A stretch of DNA of 64,000 nucleotides from Streptomyces qinglanensis (lineage in GTDB: Bacteria > Actinomycetota > Actinomycetes > Streptomycetales > Streptomycetaceae): NCBI RefSeq assembly GCF_900111245.1, contig NZ_FOGO01000012.1:1-64000 (forward strand). The letters are read 5' to 3'. Positions 25,225 to 35,049 of this stretch are shown in pieces. The translations under genes were made by a program, and so were the position numbers. The notes below the pieces were generated by a model that saw nothing but the letters and a program-made list of their open reading frames with translations, was not told the origin of the DNA and made no database searches. Each line of letters opens with the position of its first letter. Within the stretch, counting starts at the first letter, position 1.

Positions 25225-26139
25225 CTACAGCGGCGCTATGTTCCCCACCGGGAAGCGGGGAGCGCGGCGCGGCATGCGCGGACCGCCCAGCAGGATGAGG
25301 CGGCAGGCGCGGTGCCGCTGCCCCTCGTAGGGCGCCAGGAGTTCCAGCATGCCCTCGTCGTCGGTGCCGCGGGCCCCGGTGAGGGCATAGCCGATCAGGC
25401 CCGGCAGGTGCAGGTCTCCGACCGTGACGGCGTCCGGTTCCCCGTTCGAGCGCTGCAGGACCTCGGCGGCCGTCCAGGGGCCGATGCCCGGAACGGCCTG
25501 GAGCCGGGCCAGCGCCGCGGCCAGGTCCAGGCGGGCCGCCTCCTCCATCCGGCCGGCCCGCTGGAGGGCGCGCAGCACGGCGGCGGAGCGCTTCTGGTCG
25601 ACTCCGGCGCGGTGCCACTCCCAGGAGGGGATGCGCAGCCAGTCGCGCGGGTGGGGCATCACCCACAGGTGCGGATGCGGCCCCGGGGCGCGCTCGCCGA
25701 ACCTGCGGACCAGCAGCCGCCAGGCGCGGTACGCCTCCTCGGCGGTGACCTTCTGTTCCAGCACGGAGGGGATCAGCGACTCCAGCACCCGCCCGGTGCG
25801 GACGAGCCGCAGCCCGGGGTGACGCCGGTGTGCCTCCCGCGCGACGCCGTGGTGCGGGACGAAGGCGGCCGGGTCGTCCTGCGCGCCGAGCAGCGCGGGC
25901 AGTCCGTCCAGCAGCCACCCTGCCCCGGGCCCCCACGCTTCGGCGCACACGGCGCCGCCGTCGGCTTCCCGCCGCCGGGACAGCCGCAGCGTCGCCGGGC
26001 CGTCGGGGGTGCGGGTGCCGCGCCAGATCGCACCGTCCTCGGTGCGGTACGTCGGGTCGTACGGACCCCGGCGCAGCACGCGCAGGCTGCCGTGCAGGTC
26101 GTACGGGCCCGGCGGGGTCCACGAGCGGGTGAGTGACAC
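25225..26139 (-). CDS. AlkA-like DNA glycosylase (HhH-GPD family)
   Basis: A 304-residue DNA repair enzyme of the 3-methyladenine DNA glycosylase II type, which removes alkylated bases by base excision. The helix-hairpin-helix core is visible: SLIPSVLEQKVTAEEAYRAW, LQAVPGIGPWTAAEVLQ (hairpin) and the following GDLHLPGLIGYAL containing the predicted catalytic Asp. The N-terminal half is a diverged AlkA-like beta domain. The GTG at 26139 is the only good start near the beginning of similarity. The open frame extends 240 bp upstream without coding character. It stands alone, convergent to fbiB. Confidence 0.85.
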   Translation of the reverse strand: MSLTRSWTPPGPYDLHGSLRVLRRGPYDPTYRTEDGAIWRGTRTPDGPATLRLSRRREADGGAVCAEAWGPGAGWLLDGLPALLGAQDDPAAFVPHHGVAREAHRRHPGLRLVRTGRVLESLIPSVLEQKVTAEEAYRAWRLLVRRFGERAPGPHPHLWVMPHPRDWLRIPSWEWHRAGVDQKRSAAVLRALQRAGRMEEAARLDLAAALARLQAVPGIGPWTAAEVLQRSNGEPDAVTVGDLHLPGLIGYALTGARGTDDEGMLELLAPYEGQRHRACRLILLGGPRMPRRAPRFPVGNIAPL

Positions 26140-26272
26140 GGGCAGCAAGACTACGGGCCGGCACCGACAGCCCGACCGGGCGGCAGTCCGACCGGGCGGC
26201 GGTCCGACCGGTGGCCCCCGAGCGTCGGGGGAGCCGGAAGGGGGCCTGATGGAGCCTGCGGAGAGGCCGCGG

Positions 26273-27355
26273 CTACTGGTCCGAGGAGAAGCGCACCGCC
26301 CCGGCCGGTATCCGGGCGTCGCACCACACCCGGATGCCGCCGCGCAGCTCGTTGCCCTCGCCGACGACGGCTCCGTCACCGATGACCGCGCCGTCCAGCA
26401 CGGTGTCGGCGCCGATGCGGGCGCCCGCGCCGATCAGCGAGTCGCGGATCCGGGCGCCGGGCGCCACCACCGCGCCGTCCAGCAGGGCGCTGCCGTCGAT
26501 CCGGGCGCCGGAGCCGACCGCCGCCCCCGCTCCGGCGACGGTACCGCCGGTGAGCTTGGCGTCCTGCGCCACGTCGGCGCTCTCCAGGATCAGCCGCTCC
26601 CCGCATCGGCCCGGTACGGCGGGTGAGGGCGCACGGCCCAGCACGAGGTCGGCGGAGCCGCGGACGAACGACTCGGGGGTGCCCAGGTCGAGCCAGTAGG
26701 TCGAGTCGACCATGCCGTGCAGCGTCGCCCCGGCGGACAGCAGCCCGGGGAAGGTCTCGCGCTCCACGGAGACGGGGCGTCCCGCGGGGATGGTGTCGAT
26801 GACCGAGCGGGTGAACACGTAGGCGCCCGCGTTGATCTGGTCGGTGACGATCTCCTCGGGTGTCTGCGGCTTCTCCAGGAAGGCCGTCACACGTCCCGAG
26901 CCGTCCGTGGGGACGAGCCCGAAGGCGCGCGGGTCGGTCACCCGGGTCAGGTGCAGCGAGACATCGGCCGCGGCCCGGGAGTGCTCGTCGACCAGGGCGC
27001 GGATGTCGAGGCCGGAGAGGATGTCGCCGTTGAAGACGAGCACCGGCTCGTCGGGGCCCGAGTGCAGCCGGGAGGCGACGTTGCGGATGGCGCCGCCGGT
27101 GCCCAGCGGTTCCTCCTCGGTGACGTACTCCAGGTGCAGGCCCAGTTGGGATCCGTCGCCGAAGTACGGCTCGAAGACCTCGGCGAGGTAGGAGGTGGCC
27201 ATCACCACGTGGTCGACGCCCGCGGCGCGGGCGCGGGCCAACTGGTGGCTGAGGAAGGGCACACCCGCGGCGGGGACCATGGGCTTGGGGGTGTTCACCG
27301 TGAGCGGACGCAGCCGGGTGCCCTTGCCCCCGACCAGAAGGATCGCTTCTGTCAC
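26273..27355 (-). CDS. manC: mannose-1-phosphate guanylyltransferase / NDP-sugar pyrophosphorylase
   Basis: Nucleotidyltransferase forming GDP-mannose (or a related NDP-sugar) from the sugar 1-phosphate. The 360-residue protein has the pyrophosphorylase loop GGKGTRLRPLT (9-19), the VFNGDIL metal site, GTPESFVRGSADLVLG at the end of the catalytic domain, and a C-terminal left-handed beta-helix of hexapeptide repeats (VAGAGAAVGSGARIDGSALL and following). GTG start at 27355. Its position beside manA/manB and its likeness to mycobacterial Rv3264c support the GDP-mannose assignment. Substrate specificity cannot be proven by eye. Confidence 0.9.
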   Translation of the reverse strand: MTEAILLVGGKGTRLRPLTVNTPKPMVPAAGVPFLSHQLARARAAGVDHVVMATSYLAEVFEPYFGDGSQLGLHLEYVTEEEPLGTGGAIRNVASRLHSGPDEPVLVFNGDILSGLDIRALVDEHSRAAADVSLHLTRVTDPRAFGLVPTDGSGRVTAFLEKPQTPEEIVTDQINAGAYVFTRSVIDTIPAGRPVSVERETFPGLLSAGATLHGMVDSTYWLDLGTPESFVRGSADLVLGRAPSPAVPGRCGERLILESADVAQDAKLTGGTVAGAGAAVGSGARIDGSALLDGAVVAPGARIRDSLIGAGARIGADTVLDGAVIGDGAVVGEGNELRGGIRVWCDARIPAGAVRFSSDQ

Positions 27356-27514
27356 CTGTTGTCTCTGCTTCCTGCCGGGGTCCGCCGACCGCCCTTCGGA
27401 TGGCCGGCGGACAGTGTATGCAGACGCGTGCGGACGCGGGGGCGGCCCGGTACGGCCGCCCCCGGCAGACGCGCCGAACGGCCCGGCGGTTGCTCCGCTC
27501 TGCGCGATCGCCGC

Positions 27515-27553
27515 GGTCCGGCGCCTGCCGTCCGGCGCCTGCGGTCCGGCGCC
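27515..27553. repeat. 14-bp direct repeats, three copies
   Basis: Three consecutive copies of GTCCGGCGCCTGC(C/G), the last truncated, lie just downstream of the amidase terminator on its strand. This is in the gap between the amidase stop and the manC start. Confidence 0.75.
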
Positions 27554-27582
27554 CCGGCTGCGGATCAGCGATCCGCAGCCGG
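27554..27582 (-). terminator. terminator of the amidase gene
   Basis: A perfect 13-bp stem (CCGGCTGCGGATC / GATCCGCAGCCGG) with a 3-nt loop begins 2 bp after the amidase stop codon on the minus strand. Confidence 0.8.
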
Positions 27583-27583
27583 T

Positions 27584-29137
27584 TCAGCGGCCCTGCAGGC
27601 GGGCCGCCGCGCTGCGGACGGCGTCGAGCTTCGCGTAGAGCCGGTCGCCGGGGCACTCGGTGACGAACCCGTCCCGATGTCCGGAAACCGTGTGGAAGTG
27701 GATCTTCCGCCCCTTCTTGAACTTGCCGCCGCCGGACGTCAGCCAGGTCTTGCCTGCCGGGTCGACGCCGAAGAGCCCCAGCTTCCACGCGGTGAGCCGG
27801 GCCAACGCGTCCACGGTGCGTTCGGAGGGCTCCTGTTTGCCGTAGGAGCCGAGGACCGCGATGCCCGTGCTGTCGGTGTTGAACCCGTAGGTGTGGGCTC
27901 CCATCACCGGCTTGGCCACTCCCCCGGCCCGCCCCTCGTAGATGGTTCCGCACTTGTCCACGAGGAAGTTGTAGCCGATGTCCCGCCATTTGCTGCTCTT
28001 GACGTGGTAGCGGTACATCGCACGGATGATGGAGGGCGCCTGGTCGCACGCGTAGTCGTTGGTCATGGCCGTGTGGTGCACGAAGGCGGCCTTGACCGTG
28101 TCGGTGTAGCGGAACTCCGCCTCCCGCAGCTTCTCGTCGGCGCCCCAGCCCGCGCGGGTCACGATGCGCGGGCGGGGCCCGGCGAACGACCCGGCTTCCG
28201 GGTACTGGGAGCGGGTCGCCTCCCGGGAGAGGGCGGGCAGCACCCCGTCGCCGGCGCCCTCCGCGGAGTCCGCCCCCACGGAGTCCGCCCCCGCGGAGGG
28301 AGCCTCCGCGGGCTCCGCTCCCGCGGCACCGGTTCCGGCCCCCTCCGCCGCCGCACCTGCCGCCGCGCTGTCCCGCTGACCGCCCGCGGACCCCTCCGCC
28401 GGGCGGGGCTTCGCGGGCCGGGCGGACTCCGCGGTGTGACCGGACTCCGCGGGCCGGGCGGACTCCGCGGCGTGACCGGGCCCCGCGGCGTGGTCCGGGT
28501 CCCTGCCCTGGTCCGGGCTCGCGTCCGGGCCCTGGTCCGGGCCCGGGTCGACCAGTTCCAGGCGGAGCCCGTCGGGCAGGGACCCGCCGTGCTCCGTGTG
28601 CTCCGGCAGCACCCGGGCCTCGACGCCGTCGGAAGCGCCGACCCAGAGCGGAGCCGTGGCGCCGCGGGCCGGTCCGCGCGGGCCGCCCCGCCGGGCGTCG
28701 ACGGGATGGTTCTCCAGGTGCCGCCACGCCGACCAGCGACCGGAGTCCGCGTCGCGGGTGCGGACCTGCACCCGCCCGCGCAGCGGGGTACCGGCCCCCT
28801 CCCAGACCACGCCCAGGAGGGAGTACGGGCGGACGGTGCGGGCCGGCACCCGCATTCCGGCGCCGGGCGCCTCCGCCGCGCGGGCGCCGGACTCTCCCTC
28901 GGGGGACCCGTCGAAGGAGAGCGACTGGGTGCGGCCCGGGATCGCGGACCCGGAGGAGGCGGAAGCCGCGGGGGACTCGGGGGCCGCAGGAGACTCGGGG
29001 GCCGCGGAGGCCGAGGACGGGAGCGCCGGGGACTCCGGGGACGCCGCGGCTGCCGTGGCCAGAGGGGCGAGGGGCAGCAGCAGCGCCGCCGCGCCCACGA
29101 CACCGACCGTTTGAACACGATTCCGATTCGCACGCAT
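27584..29137 (-). CDS. secreted peptidoglycan-recognition (PGRP) N-acetylmuramoyl-L-alanine amidase
   Basis: A 517-residue secreted protein likely to cleave the bond between MurNAc and L-alanine in peptidoglycan. There is a signal peptide (MRANRNR, then a hydrophobic stretch, cleavage after ATAAAA near residue 32). A low-complexity region rich in Ala, Pro, Glu and Ser extends to about residue 315, including repeated SARPAESGHTAE-type units. The C-terminal PGRP/amidase_2 domain has zinc ligands in FVHHTAMTN, SGHRDG and TECPGD and the Tyr of DIGYNFLVD, so an active enzyme is expected. ATG start at 29137. It occupies the place where mycobacteria carry wbbL1/rmlD. Confidence 0.92.
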   Translation of the reverse strand: MRANRNRVQTVGVVGAAALLLPLAPLATAAAASPESPALPSSASAAPESPAAPESPAASASSGSAIPGRTQSLSFDGSPEGESGARAAEAPGAGMRVPARTVRPYSLLGVVWEGAGTPLRGRVQVRTRDADSGRWSAWRHLENHPVDARRGGPRGPARGATAPLWVGASDGVEARVLPEHTEHGGSLPDGLRLELVDPGPDQGPDASPDQGRDPDHAAGPGHAAESARPAESGHTAESARPAKPRPAEGSAGGQRDSAAAGAAAEGAGTGAAGAEPAEAPSAGADSVGADSAEGAGDGVLPALSREATRSQYPEAGSFAGPRPRIVTRAGWGADEKLREAEFRYTDTVKAAFVHHTAMTNDYACDQAPSIIRAMYRYHVKSSKWRDIGYNFLVDKCGTIYEGRAGGVAKPVMGAHTYGFNTDSTGIAVLGSYGKQEPSERTVDALARLTAWKLGLFGVDPAGKTWLTSGGGKFKKGRKIHFHTVSGHRDGFVTECPGDRLYAKLDAVRSAAARLQGR

Positions 29138-29215
29138 ACTTCAGATCATGGACATATATGATCATTCCCGTCTATTGACGCACCGCCAGTTGGGCGCCCG
29201 CGTACGCTTGCAGGA

Positions 29216-29971
29216 ATGAACGCTTCCGACCGCACCCCCGCCGACCTGCTGCGGACCGCCCTGTCCGACGACCCGGCACGCCCTCTGCTGACCTACTACG
29301 ACGACGCCACGGGCGAGCGCGTCGAGCTCTCGGTGGCGACGTTCGCCAACTGGGTGGCGAAGACCGCGAACCTGCTCCAGGACGAGCTCTCGGCCGAACC
29401 CGGGGACCGGCTCGCCCTGCTGCTCCCGGCGCACTGGCAGACGGCGGTCTGGCTGCTGGCCTGTTCCTCGGTGGGGGTCGTGGCCGACCTCGGCGGCGAC
29501 GCCGCTCGCGCCGATCTGGTGGTGTCGGGACCGGACACCCTGGAGGCGGCCCGCACCTGCTCCGGCGAGCGGGTGGCACTCAGCCTGCGCCCCATGGGCG
29601 GCCGCTTCCCCCAGCCGCCGGAGGGGTTCGCCGACTACGCGGTGGAGGTGCCCGGCCAGGGCGACCACTTCGCCCCGTACGCACCCGTGGACGCGGACGC
29701 CGCGAGCCTGGCACTGGCCGGCGGCGACGAGCTGACAGGCGCGCAGGTCGTGGAGCGGGCCCGGGCGGACGCCGCCGCGCGGGGGCTGGAGCCCGGCGCC
29801 CGGCTGCTGTCCGCGCTGCCGTGGGACGGCTGGGACGGACTCAGTGCGGGGCTGCTGGCGCCGCTCGCCGTGGGCGGATCGGTGGTGCTCGCACCCCGCG
29901 CCGGGCAGTTGGACGCCGCCGCCCGTCGGCAGCGCGCGGCGGACGAGCGGGTGACGCACACCGCCGGCTGA
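29216..29971 (+). CDS. TIGR03089-family protein
   Basis: A 251-residue actinobacterial protein resembling the N-terminal half of AMP-forming acyl-CoA synthetases (RPLLTYYDDATGERVELSVATFANWVAKTANLL), but too short and without the ATP-grasping STGxPK motif. It is unlikely to be a complete ligase, and its function is unknown. ATG start at 29216. The promoter region of about 78 bp is shared with the divergent amidase gene. In mycobacteria the same family gene (Rv3268) sits next to an LCP gene, as here. Confidence 0.88.
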   Translation: MNASDRTPADLLRTALSDDPARPLLTYYDDATGERVELSVATFANWVAKTANLLQDELSAEPGDRLALLLPAHWQTAVWLLACSSVGVVADLGGDAARADLVVSGPDTLEAARTCSGERVALSLRPMGGRFPQPPEGFADYAVEVPGQGDHFAPYAPVDADAASLALAGGDELTGAQVVERARADAAARGLEPGARLLSALPWDGWDGLSAGLLAPLAVGGSVVLAPRAGQLDAAARRQRAADERVTHTAG

Positions 29972-30125
29972 ACACCGGCCCGGCCCCTCCGCAACACCTG
30001 AGCCGGATGGTCCGTACAACCTTGCGAGTGATTCGAGCGTCTGTCTTCATGACCGGCACCCGTGCGGGTGTACGCCCTGTACTCCGTGTGCGCCGGTGTC
30101 GCCGCCACCCGAGGGATGAACACTC

Positions 30126-31283
30126 GTGACCGATCCGGGCACCACCGATGCCGATTCCGGCGCGTCCAGTACGGCTTCCGTCCGGACGCGCCGGCGCCGC
30201 TGGCCCCGCTGGGCAGCGCTGGGCGCCGCAGTGCTCGTCCTGGCCTCCGCGGCGACCAGTTGGTCCCTCTACCGGAAGCTGGACGGCAACATCCGCACCG
30301 ACGCGGGCACCGCGCAGGCGCTGGCGCCCTACGAGAAGGAGCGGCCCACTCCGGTGCGCGGCACCCAGGAGGCGCGCAACATCCTCGTCCTCGGCTCGGA
30401 CAACCGCGGTGACGGCAACGGCGCCTACGGGCACGACGAGGGCAGCCAGCGCTCGGACACCGCGATCCTGCTGCACATAGCCGCCGACGGGCGCGGCGCG
30501 ACGGGGATGTCGATACCGCGGGACCTGATGGTGGACATCCCCGACTGCCGGAAGCCGGACGGCTCCACCACCGCCCCGCAGTTCGCGCAGTTCAACTGGG
30601 CGTTCCAGCGGGGCGGCGCGGCCTGCACCATCCGCACGGTGGAGAAGCTGACCGGCATCCGCGTCGATCACCACCTGGTCGTGGACTTCAACGGCTTCAA
30701 GAAGCTGGTGGACGCGGTGGACGGAGTGGAGGTCTGCCTGGCGGAGCCGGTGCACGACCGGGAGGCGAAGCTCGATCTGCCCGCCGGACGGCAGACCCTC
30801 GACGGGGAGGACGCGCTCGGCTACGTCCGCGCCCGGCACGGGCTGGGAAACGGCAGCGACACACAACGCATCGAGCGCCAGCAACGATTTCTGGGATCTC
30901 TGGTGAAGAAGGTGCGCAGCAATGGAGTTCTGCTGAACCCCACGCGCGCCTATCCCGTGCTGGATGCCGCGACCTCGTCGCTGACCGCGGATTCCGGCCT
31001 TGATTCCCTCTCCGAACTGTACGAACTGGTGCGGAGCGTACGCGATATCCCGGAAGACCACATCCGTTTCCTTACGGTGCCCCGGCAGTCGTACAAACTG
31101 GACATCAATCGGGACGAGCTGGTACAGCCCGCCGCCGAGGAGCTCTTCACCAAGCTGCGCGAGGACAGCCCGGTGACCGTCGGGGAAGGCGGAGCGAAGA
31201 AGAAGGACGGAGAGGAGAAGACGGCCGGGTCGTACCGCGGGACGACGGCGGACCTGGACATCTGCGCGAACACCGCACGCTGA
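30126..31283 (+). CDS. LCP-family protein 1 (short form)
   Basis: A 385-residue LytR-CpsA-Psr protein, a membrane-anchored phosphotransferase that moves glycopolymers from lipid carriers onto peptidoglycan. It has a basic N-terminus, one membrane helix (~29-49) and an extracellular LCP domain from about residue 84. Conserved residues include ILVLGSDNR, the SIPRDLMVDIP arginine and YVRARHGLGNGSDTQRIERQQ. The C-terminus is short, without a LytR_C domain. The GTG at 30126 lies after a spacer with no strong ribosome site. It is the first of five LCP genes in 10 kb. Confidence 0.93.
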   Translation: MTDPGTTDADSGASSTASVRTRRRRWPRWAALGAAVLVLASAATSWSLYRKLDGNIRTDAGTAQALAPYEKERPTPVRGTQEARNILVLGSDNRGDGNGAYGHDEGSQRSDTAILLHIAADGRGATGMSIPRDLMVDIPDCRKPDGSTTAPQFAQFNWAFQRGGAACTIRTVEKLTGIRVDHHLVVDFNGFKKLVDAVDGVEVCLAEPVHDREAKLDLPAGRQTLDGEDALGYVRARHGLGNGSDTQRIERQQRFLGSLVKKVRSNGVLLNPTRAYPVLDAATSSLTADSGLDSLSELYELVRSVRDIPEDHIRFLTVPRQSYKLDINRDELVQPAAEELFTKLREDSPVTVGEGGAKKKDGEEKTAGSYRGTTADLDICANTAR

Positions 31284-31424
31284 GATTGAGGCGAATTGAC
31301 CGTTTCCGGCTGCACAGAACTTGTCACCGCCGTCGCTGGCCGCGGAGCCTGCCGGATAGTGTGAGCGCTCCGGTCGGCCCCGGGGCGGCATCAGCAGCCG
31401 GTTCTATGGAGGACTTACGCAATC

Positions 31425-33233
31425 GTGGACGCGCAAGGCCGTGGGCACGCGGGAAATGTCGATCCCGCGGATCAGTGGGTGTTCAACCCGAGCACCGGCA
31501 GCTACGAACTGCGACTGAACCCCGACGCCGACGACTCTTCCGGTCGGCCCGGTTCCCGCCGCACTTCCGCACCGCGCCAGAGAAGCGCCTCCCCCGACGA
31601 GAGCACCGAAGCGCCCGCCGACTCCGGCAGCGGAAAGCGGCCCGAGGGCCCCGGTGGGGACCGTCCGCGCTCCCGTACGGGTGAGGGCGGCGACGGCACC
31701 GGGTCCCGTTCCGCGCGGCGGGCCGAGGCGCGGCTGCCCGCCCAGCGCCGGGCCCGCGCCTCCGAGCGGACCGGTTCCGGTGAGGTACCGGGCAAGGGCG
31801 GCGGCCGGGGACGCCGGAAGGCCAAACGCCAGCTCTCCCGGAAGCAGAAGGTGCTGCGCATCGGCGGCGGCACGGTCGGCCTGCTGATGGTCGCGGGCTG
31901 CGTCGGCGGCGTCGTCTGGTATCAGCGGCTCAACGGCAACATCAACAAGGTCGATGTCGGCAGGAACAACCCCGCGGTGAAGGACGGCCCGGTCAACATC
32001 CTGGTGATCGGAACCGACGCCCGCGAGGGGAAGGGCAACACGGGCTACGGCGACGCGGGAAGCGTCGGCCACGCCGACACCACCTTCCTCTTCCATGTCT
32101 CCGAGGACCGCTCCAACGCCACCGCGCTGTCCATCCCGCGCGACATGATCACCGACATCCCGGACTGCGAGACCAAGGAGGAGAACGGTTCCACCAAGGT
32201 CATCCGGGGGGAGCAGAACGTCCGCTTCAACACCAGCCTCGGCCAGGAGGAAAGGGACCCGACCTGCACCTGGAACACGGTCGAGGAACTGGTCGGGGTG
32301 AAGATCGACCACTTCATGATGGCGGACTTCAACGCCGTCAAGGAACTGTCCACGGCGGTCGGCGGCGTCGAGGTCTGCACCAAGAAGGCGATAAACGACC
32401 CCAAGTCGCATCTGAAGCTCAAGGCGGGCAAGCACACCGTCATGGGCGAGCAGGCGCTCGCGTTCGTCCGGACCCGGCACGCGGTGGGCTTCGGCAGCGA
32501 CCTGGACCGGATCAAGCTGCAGCAGCAGTTCCTCAGCTCGATGATCCGCAAGATGAAGTCCGGGGACACCCTCAGCAGCCCCTCCAAGCTGCTCAAGCTG
32601 AGCGACGCCGCGACCAAGGCCCTGACCGTGGACTACGGCATCGGCAGCGTCAAGAAGCTGATGGACCTGGCGAACGACCTCAAGCGGGTCGACATCAAGA
32701 ACATCACCTTCGCCACGGTCCCGGTCGTCGACAACCCGAACAACAAGGCCACCGTCCTCCTGAACCAGAGCAAGGCCGACCCGCTGTTCAGGATGATCCA
32801 GGAGGACAAGTCCCTGACCGGGAAGAACAAGAAGAAGAAGTCGGACAAGCCGAAGGTGGACAAGGCCCCGGCGTCCGAGGTCGACGTCTCCGTGCTCAAC
32901 GGCGGCGGCCCCTCGGGGGCGGCGGCCGGGACGGTGAAGTGGCTGGTGGACAAGGGCGCGGGCAAGGCGGTCTCCGGCGGCAACGCACCGCAGCAGCTCT
33001 CCAGGACCCGGCTGGAATTCACCCCCTCCCAGGAGGGCGCGGCCGCCAGGCTGGCCGACATGCTGAAGCTGCCGGCCTCGGCCCTGAAGAAGACCGAGGG
33101 CACGGGTCCCAGCATGAAGCTGACCCTCGGCAAGGACTTCACCGCCCCGGGCGAGTCGGTCGGGGCTCCCGACAAGGCACCGTCCGGGGTCGACAAGGTC
33201 AACGCCAACGACAAGAACGTGTGCGCGAAATGA
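31425..33233 (+). CDS. LCP-family protein 2 with LytR_C domain
   Basis: A 602-residue LCP protein. A ~140-residue cytoplasmic, charged, low-complexity N-terminus begins with a DQWVFNPSTGSYELRL motif. A membrane helix follows (~146-166), then the LCP domain (ILVIGTDAREG, SIPRDMITDIP, FVRTRHAVGFGSDLDRIKLQQ) and a C-terminal LytR_C domain (VDVSVLNGGGPSGAAAG onward). The GTG at 31425 has a clear GGAGGA ribosome site (31408-31413). It shares the same strand as LCP 1 and LCP 3; the gap to LCP 3 is only 70 bp. Confidence 0.94.
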   Translation: MDAQGRGHAGNVDPADQWVFNPSTGSYELRLNPDADDSSGRPGSRRTSAPRQRSASPDESTEAPADSGSGKRPEGPGGDRPRSRTGEGGDGTGSRSARRAEARLPAQRRARASERTGSGEVPGKGGGRGRRKAKRQLSRKQKVLRIGGGTVGLLMVAGCVGGVVWYQRLNGNINKVDVGRNNPAVKDGPVNILVIGTDAREGKGNTGYGDAGSVGHADTTFLFHVSEDRSNATALSIPRDMITDIPDCETKEENGSTKVIRGEQNVRFNTSLGQEERDPTCTWNTVEELVGVKIDHFMMADFNAVKELSTAVGGVEVCTKKAINDPKSHLKLKAGKHTVMGEQALAFVRTRHAVGFGSDLDRIKLQQQFLSSMIRKMKSGDTLSSPSKLLKLSDAATKALTVDYGIGSVKKLMDLANDLKRVDIKNITFATVPVVDNPNNKATVLLNQSKADPLFRMIQEDKSLTGKNKKKKSDKPKVDKAPASEVDVSVLNGGGPSGAAAGTVKWLVDKGAGKAVSGGNAPQQLSRTRLEFTPSQEGAAARLADMLKLPASALKKTEGTGPSMKLTLGKDFTAPGESVGAPDKAPSGVDKVNANDKNVCAK

Positions 33234-33303
33234 CGCAGGCCCCTCCGACACGTCCCACCGGACGCCCGGGGGCAGCACAACAGGAACATCCCCGGGAGGT
33301 CCC

Positions 33304-35049
33304 GTGCGGCACGACGACACCGACGGCGGCGGAGAGACGCAGCGCGGCGTCCCCACCGCCGCCGACCGCGGTTGGGACGAGAGCCTGTACGGGGAGCACC
33401 CGGCGGAGCCCGGCCCCCGTGGCGGGCACGCCTCCGCCGCCGTATCCGCACCCGGTGCCGCACCCGCGTCCGGTGCCGGCGGCGGAGGGAGCGGACCGGA
33501 CGGCGGCGGCGCCTCCGGAGCGGGTGGCGAGGGTCCGGCGGTGAACGGCGCCCCGCGGCGGAGCCGCGGCCGCCGCGTGCTGCGCTGGTCCGCGACCGTC
33601 CTCTCGGTGCTCATACTCGCGACCGCGGCAGCGGGCTACTTCTATTACCAGCACCTCAACGGCAACCTGAGCAAGGACGACCTCAACCTCGGGGACAACA
33701 AGCTCCACCACTCGGACCCGAACGCCGCGGGGCAGACTCCGCTGAACATCCTGCTGCTGGGCTCCGACTCGCGGGCCTCCAAGGAGAACGTCCGGCTCGG
33801 CGGCTCCCGCGCCGACCGCGACCGGCCGCCGCTGGCGGACGTGCAGATGCTGCTGCACATATCCGCGGACCGCAGCAACATGTCCGTCGTCTCCGTACCG
33901 CGGGACACCCGGACGACGATCCCCAAGTGCACCGACCCGGACGACGGGAAGGTCTATCCGACGACCACGGACAAGATCAACACCAGTCTCCAGCACGGCG
34001 GCCCCGGGTGCACCGTGGCGACCTGGGAAGAGATGACCGGCATCCCGGTCGACCACTTCATGATGATCGACTTCTCGGGCGTGGTCTCCATGGCCGACGC
34101 GGTCGGCGGCGTCCCGGTCTGCGTCAAGGAGAACGTGCACGACCCGAAGTCGAAGCTGAAGCTGGAGAAGGGCACCACGGTCATCAAGGGCGAGCAGGCG
34201 CTGAGCTGGCTGCGGACCCGGCACGGCTTCGGCGACGGCACGGACATAGGGCGCGCCAAGGCCCAGCACATGTACATGAACGCGATGGTGCGCCAGCTCA
34301 AGGCCGGGACGAAGCTGAGCGACCCGGGCAAGCTGCGCGGCCTGGCGGAGTCCGCCACCAAGGCACTCACCGTCGACAAGGGGATCGGCACGGTCAAGAA
34401 GCTCTACGACCTGGGCAACGACCTCAAGCAGGTGCCGACCAAGCGGATCACCATGGCCACCATGCCGTGGGAGTACGGGGGCGGTGGCAGCTACGTGGTC
34501 CCGAAGAAGGACGACGCGGACCAGGTCTTCTCCCTCGTGCGCAACGATGTGGCGCTCGACGGCAAGGACCGGAAGAAGGCGGAGGCGAGCAAGTCCGCAC
34601 AGCCCACCGAGCCGTCCCAGCCGAAGGCCGACATCCCGGTCAGTGTGATGAACGGGACCGGCACCTCTCTGCAGCGGCCGGTGACCGGCCGGGCGGGCCA
34701 GGTGGCCCAGACCCTGACCGGCAAGGGCTTCGGCCGCGCCGCGACCGACCCGACGCCCCAGTCGCGCGCCGACACCACCGTCCGCTACCCGCGCGAGGAG
34801 CTGCGCGGCGACGCGCTGGCCGTCGCCGAAGCGCTCGGCATCCCCGAGCGGCTGGTGAAGCACTCCACGGGCGTGCAGCAGGTCACCCTCGTCATCGGCG
34901 CCGACTGGCGGGAGGGCGCGAGCTACCCGGAGAGCGACGGCGGCGGGAAGGCCGACAAGGGCCACCACAAGGCGCCCGAGAGCGCGGACGCCCTGCGGGG
35001 CGACGACAAGAAGGCGTGCATGGACGTCAACCCGAACTACACGTGGTGA
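33304..35049 (+). CDS. LCP-family protein 3 with LytR_C domain
   Basis: A 581-residue LCP protein with a Gly/Ala/Pro-rich cytoplasmic N-terminus and a membrane helix (~94-116). The LCP domain follows (ILLLGSDSRASKEN, SVPRDTRTTIP, WLRTRHGFGDGTDIGRAKAQ), then a LytR_C domain (IPVSVMNGTGTSLQRPV) and a Lys/His-rich end. The catalytic-site arginines are present. The GTG at 33304 follows GGGAGGTCCC. The last codons and stop (ACGTGGTGA) are part of a 17-bp tandem repeat. Probably co-transcribed with LCP 2. Confidence 0.94.
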   Translation: MRHDDTDGGGETQRGVPTAADRGWDESLYGEHPAEPGPRGGHASAAVSAPGAAPASGAGGGGSGPDGGGASGAGGEGPAVNGAPRRSRGRRVLRWSATVLSVLILATAAAGYFYYQHLNGNLSKDDLNLGDNKLHHSDPNAAGQTPLNILLLGSDSRASKENVRLGGSRADRDRPPLADVQMLLHISADRSNMSVVSVPRDTRTTIPKCTDPDDGKVYPTTTDKINTSLQHGGPGCTVATWEEMTGIPVDHFMMIDFSGVVSMADAVGGVPVCVKENVHDPKSKLKLEKGTTVIKGEQALSWLRTRHGFGDGTDIGRAKAQHMYMNAMVRQLKAGTKLSDPGKLRGLAESATKALTVDKGIGTVKKLYDLGNDLKQVPTKRITMATMPWEYGGGGSYVVPKKDDADQVFSLVRNDVALDGKDRKKAEASKSAQPTEPSQPKADIPVSVMNGTGTSLQRPVTGRAGQVAQTLTGKGFGRAATDPTPQSRADTTVRYPREELRGDALAVAEALGIPERLVKHSTGVQQVTLVIGADWREGASYPESDGGGKADKGHHKAPESADALRGDDKKACMDVNPNYTW